From NCBI GenBank assembly GCA_003260075.1, contig QLIY01000451.1:62623-126622 (forward strand): a DNA stretch of 64,000 nucleotides, in the 5' to 3' direction. This DNA comes from Phallusia mammillata. Its lineage: Eukaryota; Chordata; Ascidiacea; Phlebobranchia; Ascidiidae. A program made the translations under genes and the position numbers. Positions 49,501-59,948 of this stretch are shown here, piece after piece. The number at the start of each line of letters is the position of its first letter. Position 1 is the stretch's first letter. The notes under the pieces were generated by a model that was given only the letters and a program-made list of their open reading frames with translations, was not told the DNA's origin and did not search any database.

Positions 49501-52500
49501 TACTCGATATTCTGGTACAGTTCAAAACGGCCAGCTTCGTATGGATTACGGAGTCTATCAAGTCCAAGGACCGAACGACGCGTCCGTGATCCAAGTTTAC
49601 TATGTCCTCTCCAGCCCAACGGTATGCATAGTTTATTGACTAACAGCACAGCGTAAAAAGTGTAAAACACTTAAAACAATTTGAGCAGAATTTTGATGCA
49701 AAAAACAACAACAATAAAAAAAATGAAAATATTCTCCCAGTACGTCTATGAAGTATTGTAGACACACTTTAGAGTTGATTAAAGATGAAACAATGCACTT
49801 GACAACGCAGCGAAAATTTCACGCGAAAATTACAGGATACAAAATATTTCAACACACTAAGGAAAAAAAATACTTCAGTATCATGTGTTTTATTTTGAAT
49901 AAGGGTAGTTGTTATTTTTCATGTTGCGGTAGATTTTTTTACAAGCGTTAAAATATCTTTTACAAAATTTTACAAAATCCTGCACACTGCTTCGTCTGTA
50001 CAGTTGTTGCGAGATATTTTGCTGTTAGGTGTTTGGTTCGTCAGGAAATTGGTTTTTGAGTCTACAAGAGTTATCAACGAGCCCTTTGATTACGACCAAC
50101 AACACAGCTCGAATCAGCGGGACCATGAACAATGTTTATTTCGGTTACATGCTTTTGTCATTGTAAGTAAACTGGCCTTGTTCCTTTTTTCAATAGTAAA
50201 ATCTTAGTTTTAGGTAAAACACAATTTTGTTCTCATTTTTGTGGTGTTCGAAATTTTAACGGCGAATTAACAAAAAAATATTTTTTTATTTTTAAATTCA
50301 CTTAAGGCTTTTTATTTTTTATATTTTTATTTAGACTTTACAGCCGTTTGAAACAGCCTGTTAATAATTTCCGTTTACAAAAACTACTCCCAAACAAATT
50401 AACATAACTTATATACGCAGTTTTCCCAACGATTTACTTCTGCAATCGACGTTTGAAATCGGAATTGATCAAGTATTGGCCGATATTGGTAAGTTTAGTC
50501 GTTTCAAAGGATTTTTTATCGCAAAAAATACGCTTTGTTTAAATGGTTGGGTTGTAATTTTGATTTTCAATTATTAGTAAAAAAATGTTTGGAATTGTTA
50601 CTTATAATATGTTTCAGCGACACAATTCCTTGTTGCCAGCTCAACGACAACCAATCCATTTGTTTCGACACAGCCACCTTTAACACCCGGTGAGTGAGCT
50701 TTGATGTTGTGAATAGTTTAAAAAATCATTAAAAAACTACCATCCAAATACCCATATTTTATATTTTATAAATAGGACAGTTTGATATTTATTATACGTG
50801 AGGTAAACTATTTATTAAATCATTGGCTCAGATAAAAATAAGAAAACGAACGTGTTCATAAGAGCTTACAAAGGTTCAATCTTTGTTTGGTAATTCACTT
50901 ACTCTGGTTCTAGCTAGCAATTTACAAGACTTTTTGTAATAATTTTTAGCTTCACAAGTTACTCGCTCCCTTCTCGCACTGGATGCTCTCGGCGACGGAG
51001 TTCGTAATCAGATTCCCGATTTTTACTCGTACGATTACGATGGAGGTAATGGATCAATAAATGACGGTGGAAATGATATGTACGATGGTGGAAACAGGGT
51101 GGGAAATAAGTTGAAAACTGTGATTTGGTGTTGCTAAAGCCTTGTTTTTTCTCAGGTTTCGTTTCAGCGGGGTTCAGTTAGCAGAAACATCAACTATGGA
51201 GAAACTTATAGGTGCGCTAAACTTTATTGCAACCAATATTAACAATGCTTTTTGCAAAGCTTTTACGCACAGCAAAAATAATTTTATCAGATACGGTGAT
51301 TAAAATACGGAAAATAATAAAGTTAGTTTTTGTTCAGTTTTCCGGATTTTACATTTGGCTCATCTGCAATCCACCCCTTTACTGCCCTCATGTGGTTTGA
51401 TTCAAGCAACGCGAACGGCGACTCGGTGATCATTCAGGTAAAGATGTTACAGCAAAGGTTTGCATTGAGCTCTGCTTACACATTTTTGTGATACAAGTAT
51501 ATAATTATGAATTTGTTGGCAGGTAAAAGAAATACTGTTTTTTCCTGCGGAGAAACGAAATGTCTATCGTTTTGTAACTTGGCACAATTGGTGTAAATGA
51601 ACACCATCTATCACTAGACAATATATTTCGGGTTTTAAAAAATGTGGTTATAAATTTAAGTCTGTGCATTTAAATGCAAACACATGTTCTATTTAGCATG
51701 TTACAAAGGAGGATTAAACTTACTTTTGAGTAACATACTATTTAGGTAACTTCAGACAGTGGGGCGGATGGCAGTGGAACTATTGAACAGTTAAACGGCA
51801 TTGTAACTGGTCCATATGGAAATTACACTGTCAAGTATGAAGTATTTCAACTCTATGACGGAGATTTTAATGATCCTAGCATTATTGAAGTGTATTTTAC
51901 TTTGGAAAGTTTTGAGGTAAGGTTTATAATGCACGTATTATTACCATAGCACTCATATCACAACAAAAAGTTCGTATACTTTTTGGCAGTTTAAATTTTA
52001 AGTTTTATTTCGCACTGTTGAATGTTTCCTTGTATGCAAAGATCGAACCACGCGTGACTACTGCGACTAATACTTTAACATACATATTACTAACATTTCT
52101 GTTTTCTCCTACTACAGTGGAACTCATCACCCACCAATCTTCAATTAGAGGTTCGTTCATCCGATCAAAACAATCTGGTAAACCTAGCCACTCTTAATCC
52201 ACTAAGCGGGGTTGTCAGCAACGTTATGTTTGGTTACACTTTGCTGTCCAAGTAAGATATCTTATAGCTTGCATATAAAATTCCTGTTAGGCTAGAGCAG
52301 GGGTGTCCAACTCGAAAGCACCGCCGTGCCAATCTAGGTTTTAAAATATACGCGCGTGCCAACGTTTGGTACTTTTTCCAAACCATGTCTTAAACGTCTT
52401 AACGGTAGAAAAAAATATGTTGTCAAACGCAAGTAAACTTGTTTATGATACTCCAGAAACCTTTTATAACATACCATGTCGCTTCAAGCGCAGAATCCAT

Positions 52501-55500
52501 AACATGGAATATAATACGACAGCATAAAGGCCCGGTATTATCCAGAATTCGACAGTTTCAAGCGCCTAAAGGTAGATGGTTCGAGTCTCAAAACGACCAA
52601 TTTAACTAGTGGATTTGTGTAACCTTGATACTGATCATCTTTACTGAAGTTAGAATAAAGGCCAAAAAGAATCAATAGACAAAAATTAATTGCCTGACAA
52701 ATCCTAATGTTTACCATCTGAATGTGCAAAAACTTGCGTGCCATTTACAAATGCACTGCGTGCCACTTTTGGCACGCGTGCCACGTGTTGGACACCCCTG
52801 GGCTAGAGGTTCTCGTGACGCGTTGCGAGTGATTAAATTTGATTATTTTTCGGGACTTAATTTCAACAGTACTTATATTGGCTAAAATGTGTCAGGTAAG
52901 GCATTTCTCAAATGCTGATTACATCCATTGTGCCGTTATTGCAACCAACAAAACCATGTACTTTTGTAAAAATTTTTGACCTATTGTATTGTGATTGGTT
53001 GCTTTGACGGGTATAATTAAATTTAGAAGTTTTAGGTGTAAAAAACTTTGAAACTTTTGAGGCAAATCATTCACCGAGTACCTAATTACAATTTTGTACA
53101 GGAACAATGGTGTTTATACGCCTATCTCAGAGATTGAGAATGCTTTGCTTGAGATGACTCGAATAATCATCACTTACGGATTGGACCCAAGTAAAAAAAA
53201 TACAATCGGTTGATTTGATATCAGCAACGTAGCGAAAAACAATACTTTTTCAACATTGCAGATATTCCGATACCAGGACCTCCCTCATCCACCATCTTTC
53301 CTCCCTCATCCACATTCTCTCCCAGCTCAACTATTCAAACTCCAACAGCTGCAACCACGGATTCATCAACCCCGCAACCCCGTCCCGTCCCTTCTAGTAA
53401 GTCACAAATAAAGGTCTCGTAATGTTCGCCCCAGAATAACCTTTAGTCGGTCTATGCTTTTTAAGAAGGTTTCGCTTTTCGGTAAAAAGTTAAGCACAAA
53501 GCAAGTTGTAAGTTACTTTTATACCGATCACATTTTGAAGGTCTTGTAATGTACGTCCCAGAATAACATTACGTTAGTCTATGCTTCTGTACGAAGCTTT
53601 AGCTATTTAGTAATGAGTTTAAAAGTTAAGCACAAAGCAAGGAGTAATTAGTTTACTACCGATCAGATATCGAAGTATTTTGTTTTTTATTTAGCTGACA
53701 CCTTCATTGGTCAAGTTTTAAGCTACCTCAACGATTATTCATACGACGTGCGTGATGGCATCCCCAATTTTTATTACTATGAATACGATGGCGTTAATGA
53801 AATCTCAGATGGTGGTAATGATATGTACGATGGTGGAAATCGAGTAAGTAGCATGACATGCAAATATCCCGACCTACTAACTTTATTCATTATCGTTCTG
53901 TCACAATTTTACAGGTTTTTTTTAATTCATCTTTTGGCAATGGAACAGCCGGCTTGTATGATCAAGTTACATCGTAAGTTACATGTACTGTTAAGGATCA
54001 TTGTGCGGGACTTAATTACAATCCCATAAGTTTGATTAGTTTCGCGCGCTTGTGTAGAATATGCAAAGGAATAGTAACATAATTTAAAAAAAATAAAGGT
54101 AATGCCTGCTAACTAATTTTGTACTTCAAAAATATGGCAATTTTGCGGTTTTAATGTTGCGACATCTACATTCTTAGTGGCAACGGTTACCAGGCTGGAA
54201 CTCACACAGGATATCCCTTTAACGCTATCATGTGGATTGAAGGAGGAGATGAGAGTTTCTCGCTTGGGGTAAGGCACTTGTATACAGTCAATCCTGTATT
54301 GAATAATGTGAGTTTGAATTTCGTCTGGAAGGCTTCAACTATGTCAAACCAAACTTAATGAAAAAAACAAACAAATTAAACAAAAGTGTAGCCTGAACAA
54401 AAGATGTGTAGAACATGTACAATGTATCACAAAACCGCCCCCAAGGTTGATAAATACAAAGAGATAACAGCACTCGCTGACTATAAGGGAACAGTCAACA
54501 TCATTGACTATAATCTCCATGAATAAAATTTAACAACATCTAAATGTTATAAAGTATATCTGAAATTGAGTAAAAATCATTTACAAAAATAGCTCTGCAG
54601 AATAGCAGACAACATGGACCCGTTATTTACCAAATATCCTATTGTCCCGTAACCAACTCAATTATCTAAAACCTACAATAATTTCATTTAAATAAAATAA
54701 ATAGCCACGTACAAAATTCCCGAAAATTATTACGATAATGAAATCCAAGTAACTTATATGTTGCTGAAAACAAATGCAATTTGGTGACCGAACATTTATC
54801 ACGATATAGAACAAATAATTAAAAACGCATTTTTTTAAATATTTTAACAAAACGTTTACAATAATACAAGTTCACAAACAAAATATTGCTTTAATACTGT
54901 ACACAAAGACTATGGCTTGGGTTACCAACTTTTATTATCACTTTCTTTCTTAACAATTTGTTGGCATCAGCTATTAACCAACTAAGAAAGTTACCGTTTA
55001 CAGGTTACCGGTAATGCTGGTGCAGATAATAGTGGAAACATTACGATCTTCAACGGAACTGTTTATTACGAAGACTCTGTTCTCTATTACCACGCTTTTC
55101 AAATATCCGGAGCCTTTGATCCAACTATTTGCGAAGTTTACTACCAAGTCGTAAATCCGGTACATTTTATGTATTATGTTATGGGTCTTTGCCAGGTGGC
55201 AATTTGTTTCTTTTCTTTTCTCCTTAAAAATGTGCAGTCCTTGGTAAGAAGATTTTATGCAAATTTTCGTTTTTGAAAGGCATGGAATTCGACTGGAGGA
55301 TACCTAAAAACGTCATTTTCAGACAACACAGAAAATCTTGCAAACGGAATTACTTTGTCGGGTTATCCGGTTCGCCAATTTCTTGGTTACACACTTTTTT
55401 CAAGGTAGGAACTAAAATAAAAATCTAGGGACATTTTTGATCCGTCCACCACCAACATCTACTTAAAAAAGTAACTGTGTTTTGAATAATAAACTGTCGT

Positions 55501-58500
55501 GCTTACGAGGGAACCAGTCAGCCAAATTATTATTGGATGTCAATGGAATTTTCACAGTTATGGATTTATTGATTAAGTGCACTTTTTTTAGACCAAATGG
55601 AGTATTGATTCAACAATCTGAGATTGAGAACGCACTATCCTTTGATTTGCATGTGTACTCGTACCACGGTGAGTGTTTCTAAATCGGTCAGATTTCACCA
55701 CAAATTATTTCGTGTTATTTCCACACAGTGTCTGCTCCTTCTTCCACTACATCACCGCCCTCTTCTTCATTTTCTACCTTTACACCTCCGTTTTCGACAT
55801 CTTCCACCCCCAATGTGTCACGACCCCCTCCCGCAGCAGGTTTGTAAGATGTTAAATATGCATTTTGTGATTCTTTTTAGAGTTTGTCGGACAATCTCGC
55901 TGACCTGTGAGCACAACAAGTCGGTTTATTGCACTTTTTTCCAATTTACTTTGAACGTTGTTTTAAATCAATGCGCCTGCATAGAGTTGTAAACGGGCCT
56001 GAACTGGAGGCCGAATCCCCGCCCGGACCCGAAAATACAAGCCCGAAACCCGGCCTAAACCCGAATCTTTTTTGATAAGCCCGTTGAGGCTCGAAAGTTT
56101 GATTAACAGGTCTCTTCATTGAAGACTCAGGAAAGACCAAGACAACAAACACAATAGACAATAACAGATGACTGGTCTTGAACAAGGCGTTTTAGGGCAG
56201 TTTGACATTAGGCCAGGTCCAGCAACTGGCTACTTAGCCATCCAAAAAAAATTATCCAAAAAATACTCACACAGAGTGTAAAGCCAGGCCCGAATCAAGC
56301 CCGTTTTTTGGAGAAATCTAAGCCCGAACCCGGCCGGAAAAGCCAGGCCCGACTTACAACTCTGTGCCCGCACTTGCAGGCAAAGCCAAAAAAGTATCGG
56401 CGTTTGCATTTCAATTAAATAACTATATCTTTTTTGTAATCAGTTGACACCTTCGTCGGTCAAGTGTTGAACTACCTCCACGATTATTCGTACAACGTAC
56501 GTGATGGTATTTCCAATTTCTATTATTATGAGTACGATGGCGTTGATGAAATCTCAGATGGTGGTAATGATATGTACGATGGTGGAAATAGGGTAAGTGG
56601 TTTCACAACAATTAGTTATTTGTCTTTTATTATTGCTATGTAAATGTTTCAGGTATTCTTTGCCGGTCCTTACAATACCCCAACACAAGCCTATTACGAT
56701 CAAGTTTCATAGTAAGTAATTCGTACGATCCGAAAATTAAAATATTTTGTTTTTCAAATCGTAGGAACTTTGCAAGTTAAACTGTTTTCCGGCTGTTCTG
56801 AACAGTATTTTTTTTACCGTTATATGAAATAATATGTATTCATCTATTCATGTATTCATGTGTAGAAAAGGTTTTATAAATTAATGGCCATCTAGCACAC
56901 ATGTTTTCGTAAGGCTTTAAACCAGCGTTTTTAGTGGCGATGGTTATCAAGCTGGAATTCATACAGGATACCCCTTTAACGCTCTCATGTGGGTGGAAGG
57001 AGCGGGTGAAAGTTACTCGCTGGAGGTAAGTAGCTTGTTCTATTTCGACCAAAGTTATTTTAACTTTTGTAACCAGTTAAATACTGTTTTATTAACTTTC
57101 AGGTATCTGGTAATACAGGAGCAGACGGCAGTGGAAACATAACAACTTTCAATGGTACCGTTTATTATGACAATTCTGTTCTGTACTATCACGTATTTCA
57201 AATATCTGGTGCTGGAGATCCAACTATTTGCGAGGTTTACTATCAAGTCAAAAACCCGGTATGATTATTGCATAATCGCCTTCATACATTTAACGTATAA
57301 ATAAATCAAATGTTCAGAAAATGATGCAATTTACAAAAGATAAGACATCTTCACAAGGAAACGGCCTTTTGTTAGATTATTCACAAAAAAAATTAACGTA
57401 AGCAATACACGGTCACATTTGGATAGGTTTAATTGCAAATATGAAAAGGTGCAAACTGGGTGTTCAACAAAATTAAAGTTGCATTATAGTTTTCGTTATT
57501 TGTGATTTTAAGGCCTGGAATTCAACCGGAGGATATATCCGCACATCGTTTTCTGAAACCGGCACCGACCAGCTGTCAAACGTTGTAACTCTTGTAGATT
57601 ACCCAAGGCGCCAGTTTCTTGGTTATACACTCTTCTCCAGGTAAAATCTTTTGGCAGAATTTGTATCGTTTAATGGTGGTGGTAATATTTGAAATCTGTT
57701 TAAGGCCCGACGGATCCTTTATTCCTCAACAAGAGATCGAAAACGCACTTTCCTTTGTTTTGCATGTGTTTGCCTACCACGGTAAGTGTGTTGATTTTGT
57801 TTGCATCAAATTTTAACTTTGAGAGCTATACATCTTACTGTAACGTTGCAGTGCAAATTCCTGGTCCAACATCATCCCCTCCGTTTACCACGACCTCTCC
57901 ATTTTCCACGTTTTCTCCTCCTTTCTCCACATCTTCGCCTCCGTTTACAACACCCACGGGGTCACCACCTCCTCCAGTGACAGGTTAGTTTCCTTTTTAT
58001 GTCTATTATATTATGTTCAGTTAACAAGTGTTTTTGTTTCCTGTTTCATTATTGTTTATTTAATTATGTTGCATGTTTATGTAACCCCTCTACAATAACA
58101 ATAAATGGCAAAACAAAAAGAACGTTTTACGTTTACACTTATATTCATATAAATTGATTCAATACCCTTTATGCTGACTGAGCCAGAAAAGGATCCATTT
58201 CTAAAATGCTTAATGGAACACAAGCTATCAAAAATCCATGGAGTAATTTACTGAGAGCCTTTTATTTCTTATTCGTTTGTATTTTAGACGTGGATTTCCT
58301 ACCTTCGTGTAGTTTAAGAGAAACCATCCGAAAAGTCTGGTCATGTGAAAGTGCGTTCACATCACAAGCTCCCTACTCTGACCCGAACCAGTGCAGGTAT
58401 GTTTGCGGATTGTATAAGTTTTGTATCTTTTTTTGAGCCATATTTGTGTTTGCAGATCGAACATCAACACAGTAATTCATTGTGTTGCCAACCAATTGAC

Positions 58501-59948
58501 GCAATGTGCCAACGGTGATGGACCAAACATATTTAGAAGATTCAACCTTCCAGTTGATATTGAAGTAGGGTCGTTTAAAAGATTGACTTGGTATTTGTTC
58601 TAATGCATTTGTGTCGCAATGTCTTATTTCACAAAGTGAAACAAACTCTACATAACATATTAACGTATTTATCTGTCTCCAGCAATCGTTTTTTGTTAAA
58701 AAAACATTCCAACATGCATACGTCTGTTACAGTTTTTCATCAAACAAATTCGATACCTTGCTTCTTCCGGCTCATCTTGTTACTCATATGATCCAATCAC
58801 GGCGTTCTGTCAGAAATCGTCCCTCCCCGACTACTTCTTTTCACCGCTGGGTAACATGACATCAGGCATAATTTGTCAACCGCTAGCTGTCCAAGGAGTA
58901 ATTAGAAACCTGACTGACTTTTACTACGCTTACGTTGGTGCAAGAACATCAGGAGAAATTTGCATGTGAGTCCCTTTGTTACGTTGTATACACAATTCCC
59001 TATCTATTTCGTTAATGTGAAATATTTGGCACAGGGCCTACCGAAAATTGCGAGAAGGCTTTGTTGCTACACTTCGATACCAATGCAACTTGCAGAGTCT
59101 TCGCTATTATCTTGACTATTATCACCCCGAACTGTTCCGCTATGTCCAGCAAGCTGTGCAAGTAACTCTTGACTCTGCTGCTGTCCTTGAAATTTCTTCC
59201 TGTCCCAGTAAGTAACCTGCTATATGACCTCTGATCAGTTTTAAGTATTGTAAGCGGAGTTGGAATTTTATACACTTACTCAAACCCATTTTCAAAAAGT
59301 TCTGCTGTCTTGTCTAATCCGTATTTTTGCTTAGATTCCGCTACTGACATCGTATAATGATCTTTTTTGCAGAGATAGCTGTAAACAACAGTCGAACCCG
59401 CATTTCCACTGAATGGCTAAAAGGATATGCAAAGTGGCGTTCGGGATATTTACCTCGTTGGCAAGCTTCATACATCAGATGGGTGTAAGTTTCGTAAAAG
59501 TAAACTAAAAGTTAAACACGCCAAGAAAAGAAACACAAAAATCGATTTCTTGTTTTCTGCAGGGAAGAATTGGATTCTCTGTATCAACCCTTACCTGACG
59601 TTCCTGCATGTCTTGATCTAACTGGAATTACATGCAGAGATCCTTCTCAGTATTCTTGTGAATACGATTACTACTCCTGTCAATTCTGCTACTGCCTTGA
59701 TCATCGCTACAATGGTAAACGAAATGATTTATCGCCTTTAGTCTAATCTGCATCTGGGAACAATGTGCTCCTATGAGTTACAAGCACATTGTAGAATTTT
59801 AAGGCATGTTGTGTTTTGTATTGTTACATTAGGATTGACACAAGCGATGTTGGAACCATGGACTCAAGACTTCAAAAATTGGGAACATTTTATGTATCTG
59901 TGGGATGAAGCTTACAATAGCTGGAAGATGAACGACGGGGTTCTGTAA
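37596..59948 (+). CDS. Secreted six-module protein with DGGNDMYDGGN motifs (unrecognised family)
   Basis: About 51 exons, roughly 1,900 residues. Exons 37596-37647 and 37821-37853 code a signal peptide (MRIYKFAIGSVLLLLATG). Then come six modules: A1 40312-43055, B1 43332-47712, A2 48309-50689, B2 50950-53396, C1 53695-55839, C2 56444-57983. Each has seven exons in the same phase order 1-0, 0-2, 2-0, 0-0, 0-2, 2-1, 1-1. The last exon of each is a Ser/Thr/Pro linker, a likely O-glycan region. A C-terminal domain with many Cys, Trp and Tyr follows (58288-59948). No membrane anchor is seen after the signal peptide, so it is probably secreted. I do not recognise the module; it may be a lamina, tunic or mucus protein, but nothing in the sequence decides this. 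Exon A1-a is out of frame as written because of a C17 run. An AATAAA stands at 60221. Confidence 0.85.
37854..40311 (+). other. Large second intron of the secreted-protein gene
   Basis: About 2.4 kb without a supported exon of this gene. On the minus strand, frames near 39350-39583 and 38999-39202 look protein-like but broken, perhaps a retroelement relic; I could not assign them. A small old hAT-like element with ends CAGAGGTTCTCAACC and GGTTGAGAACTTCTA lies at 39768-39913 and is shared with 47918-48064. Confidence 0.5.
39768..39913. mobile_element. Old small hAT-like element, present in both duplicate copies
   Basis: Inverted ends CAGAGGTTCTCAACC / GGTTGAGAACTTCTA. The same element occurs at the same relative place in the second copy (47918-48064), with decayed ends there. 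It was therefore inserted before the A+B duplication. Confidence 0.65.
41714..41937. mobile_element. hAT-type MITE (224 bp) in module A1
   Basis: Same family as 2575-2827: right end GGTTGCCGACCACTG, left end degenerate (ACGAGGTCGGCAACC). Target copies TTGTACAC (41706-41713) and TTGTAGAC (41938-41945). The second copy of the segment has one TTGTAGAC and no insertion (about 49756-49763). Confidence 0.85.
42694..42910. mobile_element. hAT-type MITE (217 bp) in module A1
   Basis: Ends CAGTGGTCGGCAACC and GGTTGCCGGCCCCTG. Flanking octamers TCATAAAT and GTATAAAT match at six of eight positions. The matching intron of A2 lacks it (GTTTAAATGGTTGGG near 50537). Confidence 0.82.
43961..44486. mobile_element. 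MITE (526 bp) with CATAGGCGCCGAGT ends in module B1
   Basis: Ends CATAGGCGCCGAGT and ACTCGGCGCCTATG are perfect inverted repeats. Exact 8-bp duplication CTTGGCAC at 43953-43960 and 44487-44494. Module B2 has a single CTTGGCAC at the same place (about 51580). Inside are two direct ATGACGTCAC motifs and a TGACGTCATAAACAG motif. Confidence 0.92.
44636..44978. repeat. Partial second copy of the 43961 element, bounded by poly-C and N
   Basis: 343 bases repeat 43971-44313 almost exactly. The copy starts right after a C run (44626-44635) and ends next to an N (44979). No target duplication or terminus is found. A misassembly or gap-filling artefact is likely, though a real partial duplication is possible. 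Confidence 0.8.
45591..46187. mobile_element. hAT-type element (597 bp) in module B1
   Basis: Right end ATTGCCCACCCCTG, left end CAGACCTGGCCATT (imperfect inverse). Exact 8-bp target duplication GTATAGAG at 45583-45590 and 46188-46195. The inner frame (FISICPLIFMQTIHI..., near 46030-46230) may be a transposase relic. Confidence 0.88.
46210..47173. mobile_element. hAT-type element (964 bp) with a nested fragment
   Basis: Ends CAGTGGTTCTTAACC and GGTTAAGAACCACTG. Exact 8-bp duplication CTATAGTA at 46202-46209 and 47174-47181. A truncated, inverted relative of the 34544 family lies inside at about 46770-47046 (ends in ATTCGGTACATCACTA). The element starts only 15 bases after the previous one's target copy. 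One N at 46764. Confidence 0.88.
48309..50689 (+). other. Module A2 of the secreted protein
   Basis: Exons 48309-48463, 48690-48757, 49162-49267, 49463-49621, 50029-50162, 50421-50488, 50618-50689. Nearly identical to A1 in exons and introns. The first exon has DKEAVEFLVSITEPAVEAAF where A1 has the C17 run, and this copy is in frame throughout. Exon 5 has ARISGTMNN where A1 has AQPPPPMNN. Confidence 0.88.
50950..53396 (+). other. Module B2 of the secreted protein
   Basis: Exons 50950-51098, 51156-51211, 51338-51437, 51746-51916, 52118-52251, 53102-53190, 53262-53396. Close copy of B1, including KYEVFQLYDGD and SNVMFGYTLLSKNNGV. The linker is longer (PPSSTIFPPSSTFSPSSTI). A hAT element at 52298-52800 sits in the sixth intron. 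Confidence 0.88.
52298..52800. mobile_element. hAT-type MITE (503 bp) in module B2
   Basis: Ends CAGGGGTGTCCAACTCG and GTTGGACACCCCTG. Exact 8-bp duplication GGCTAGAG at 52290-52297 and 52801-52808. It lies at the same place in the B2 intron as 45591 does in B1, but is a different family. Confidence 0.92.
53409..53667. repeat. About 125-bp tandem duplication in the intron before module C1
   Basis: Units at about 53409-53535 and 53536-53667 share TAATGT-CG-CCCAGAATAAC, AGTTAAGCACAAAGCAAG and ACCGATCA in the same order. The second unit has diverged by substitutions and small gaps. No coding role seen. Confidence 0.7.
53695..55839 (+). other. Module C1 of the secreted protein
   Basis: Exons 53695-53843, 53915-53973, 54178-54268, 55004-55159, 55280-55404, 55592-55668, 55729-55839. 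More distant from A and B but with the same order: YLNDYSYDVRDGIPNFYYYE, DGGNDMYDGGNR, GYPFNAIMWIEGGDESFSLG, GADNSGNITIFNGTV, PTICEVYYQV, RQFLGYTLFSRPNGV, SEIENALSF, Ser/Thr/Pro linker. It keeps the seven-exon phase pattern. Confidence 0.88.
55982..56364. mobile_element. hAT-like MITE (about 383 bp) between modules C1 and C2
   Basis: Ends TAGAGTTGTAAACGGGC and GCCCGACTTACAACTCTG are inverted. Flanking octamers CGCCTGCA and TGCCCGCA match at six of eight. The interior repeats AGCCCGAACCCGG-like words. No coding capacity. Confidence 0.75.
56444..57983 (+). other. Module C2 of the secreted protein
   Basis: Exons 56444-56592, 56653-56711, 56935-57025, 57103-57258, 57513-57640, 57705-57781, 57852-57983. 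Closest to C1 (YLHDYSYNVRDGISNFYYYE, DGGNDMYDGGNR, GYPFNALMWVEGAGESYSLE, PTICEVYYQV, RRQFLGYTLFSRPDGSF). The linker is a run of SPPFTTTSPFSTFSPP-like repeats, the most mucin-like of the six. Confidence 0.88.
58288..59948 (+). other. C-terminal Cys/Tyr/Trp-containing domain of the secreted protein
   Basis: Exons 58288-58396, 58456-58564, 58733-58965, 59035-59207, 59373-59484, 59563-59714, 59833-59948 (stop TAA 59946-59948), about 330 residues unlike the modules. At least a dozen cysteines (for example LPSCSLRETIRKVWSCESAF, SSCYSYDPITAFC, YSCEYDYYSCQFCYC) suggest disulphides. No membrane segment or GPI signal is evident at the end (WKMNDGVL). I do not recognise the fold. Confidence 0.82.

Larger units (their letters stand above)
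39650..53470 (+). repeat. Large tandem duplication covering modules A1+B1 and A2+B2
   Basis: The segment starting near 39650 (GTTTCCAAACATTCCGAT) and running to about 47802 is repeated from about 47803 to about 53470, introns included. Copy 1 is about 8.1 kb and copy 2 about 5.7 kb; the surplus in copy 1 is mainly later transposon insertions. Exons are nearly identical and introns align with small indels, so the event is fairly recent. Breakpoints are approximate. Confidence 0.85.

Noticed and set aside
52565-52600. tRNA-like B box (GGTTCGAGTCTC) inside the hAT element at 52298
   Set aside because: No A box at the right distance and no cloverleaf; the segment is explained by the transposon.
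55624-55992. 122-codon frame near the C1 linker
   Set aside because: A shifted reading of exons t1/u1; the true frame gives the Ser/Thr/Pro linker with matching phases.
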